DNA from: an uncultured Acidobacteriota bacterium | Lineage (GTDB): Bacteria; Acidobacteriota; UBA6911; CAINFC01 | Length of the DNA: 38,194 bases | Reading direction: 5' to 3' | Assembly (NCBI GenBank): GCA_903847975.1 | Contig: CAINFC010000151.1 | Location: 1 to 38,194 of the forward strand | Shown: positions 37,579 through 38,194 of the stretch, piece by piece | Layout: the number at the start of each line of letters is the position of its first letter | How positions within the stretch are numbered: the stretch's first letter is position 1 | Program-made: the position numbers and the translations under genes | Notes under the pieces: generated by a model | Told to the model about the DNA's origin: nothing | Databases searched by the model: none | What the model saw: only the letters and a program-made list of their open reading frames with translations

Positions 37579-38194
37579 AACGTTCTCCTTTTGAACCGTC
37601 TCCGGTCTGGGTTGCATTGAATTTTAGACTCTGTTTCTTATTTGTTTCGCTTCGGATCGCTTTTCTCGTTTCGACCTTACAGTGGGGTATACGGGCAGGA
37701 AGGAGAAAAGATCGGTCTGATGGGATGAACTGCCGGGAGGGCGGTTTTAGAAGCAGGAATCGGAGGACGAATGGCTGCCGGTCGGTTTTTCCGGAGGCAG
37801 GAAACCGGCCGAGGTCATTTGAAAAAAAGAAAATCGTTCGCAGGCCCGGGGCGGCAGAGGCTTCCCGCCACAATCCGGATGCGACTTTCTACGAACGAAT
37901 CAGGGATGACGGCCCGGCAAAAAAGTCTGGAACCCCGAAAGGGGTTCCGGATCACAGCCCGGGGTTGCGCCGCATAGGCGCTACCCCGGGTGGGCAGATT
38001 TGTTTAAAACCCAGCCCTGTAAGGGCTGCGCAAACACCTGCCAATGCTGGGTTTTGCGCAACCCTTACAGGGTTGTTGCCTACGGGTGTCCCTACCCGGG
38101 GTAGGCGCGAAGCGCGCCACCCCCGGGCTGTGTTACGAAGCCCTTGCAGGGCTTTCCCCCACGGAAATCCACAGGTAGGGGACTTTTTAATTAC
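37579..38194. other. Intergenic region up to the window edge, with REP-like repeats
   Basis: 616 bp without a credible gene. The first 340 bp should hold the promoter of the small exported protein but shows no clear boxes. From 37922 onwards it is REP-like sequence, continuing past the main composite with ACCCTTACAGGGT, CTACCCGGGGTAG and GAAGCCCTTGCAGGGCTTTC hairpins. The final GGGGACTTTTTAATTAC resembles the start of the GACTTTTTACGA arm motif seen elsewhere. Confidence 0.55.
37922..38074 (-). repeat. REP-like composite repeat, copy 2 (inverted)
   Basis: The reverse complement follows the order of 22629-22780: AGGGTTGCGCA, CAGCCCTTACAGGGCTGG, GGGTTTTAAAC, CTATGCGGCGCAACCCCGGG and GGAACCCCTTTCGGGGTTCC. 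The hairpin loops differ (GAAA against TTT in the last one) while the stems are kept. Confidence 0.8.

Overview
This 38.2 kb GC-rich window reads as chromosomal DNA from a Gram-negative, environmental bacterium. It has no rRNA, tRNA, phage or CRISPR signal. Several features point weakly towards Acidobacteriota or a neighbouring phylum. These are a secreted PQQ-type propeller beginning WPQWRGPNRDG, a small secreted protein with an F-x-F-x-V-x-N-K-x-x-P-A-G-x-Y motif, a Hanks-type kinase with a zinc ribbon and an outer LamG-like domain, and very dense two-component signalling. No single marker settles the phylum.

Layout. 1-7286 (minus strand) holds two signalling operons: a membrane histidine kinase, an Rcp1-like receiver and a receiver-first hybrid kinase that runs off the left edge, then a three-PAS NarX-type kinase with a NarL/FixJ regulator. 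7545-11079 holds two exported proteins facing each other: a subtilisin-like protease with a CUB domain and a PQQ-like beta-propeller. 11546-15442 is a large soluble PAS-rich hybrid kinase. 15857-19225 (minus) is a three-gene operon of M20 metallopeptidase, secreted cyanophycinase-like S51 peptidase and YfcC-type carrier, which could form a route for scavenging cyanophycin or isoaspartyl peptides. 19449-22384 is an NtrB/NtrC-like pair. 22965-26865 (minus) holds an SsuABC/TauABC-type importer followed by asd, with a terminator hairpin between them that could be an attenuator. 27051-32648 is a probable operon of a secreted beta-helix glycan-active protein, a MarC membrane protein and a Ser/Thr kinase with a LamG-like sensor. 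32659-33519 is a GNAT acetyltransferase. 34084-37064 links a PilT-like ATPase, a zinc-ribbon/pseudo-receiver protein and threonine synthase. 37132-37578 is a small exported protein.

The gaps between genes carry several families of structured repeats. One is a 39-61 bp palindromic element found three times, each time just 3' of a minus-strand gene. Another is a GATAGC-rich element near 15.6-15.85 kb. There are two inverted copies of a REP-like composite of about 150 bp. A 158-bp MITE-like element has perfect 20-bp terminal inverted repeats, and its stem-loop shows a compensatory base-pair change relative to a related copy 11 kb away. No transposase is present, so these elements must be moved, if at all, by functions encoded elsewhere.

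The strongest leads are the cyanophycinase operon, the beta-helix/MarC/LamG-kinase operon, the possible asd attenuator, the PilT/pseudo-receiver/thrC operon and the repeat families. All functions are inferred from motifs read by eye; no database search was run.
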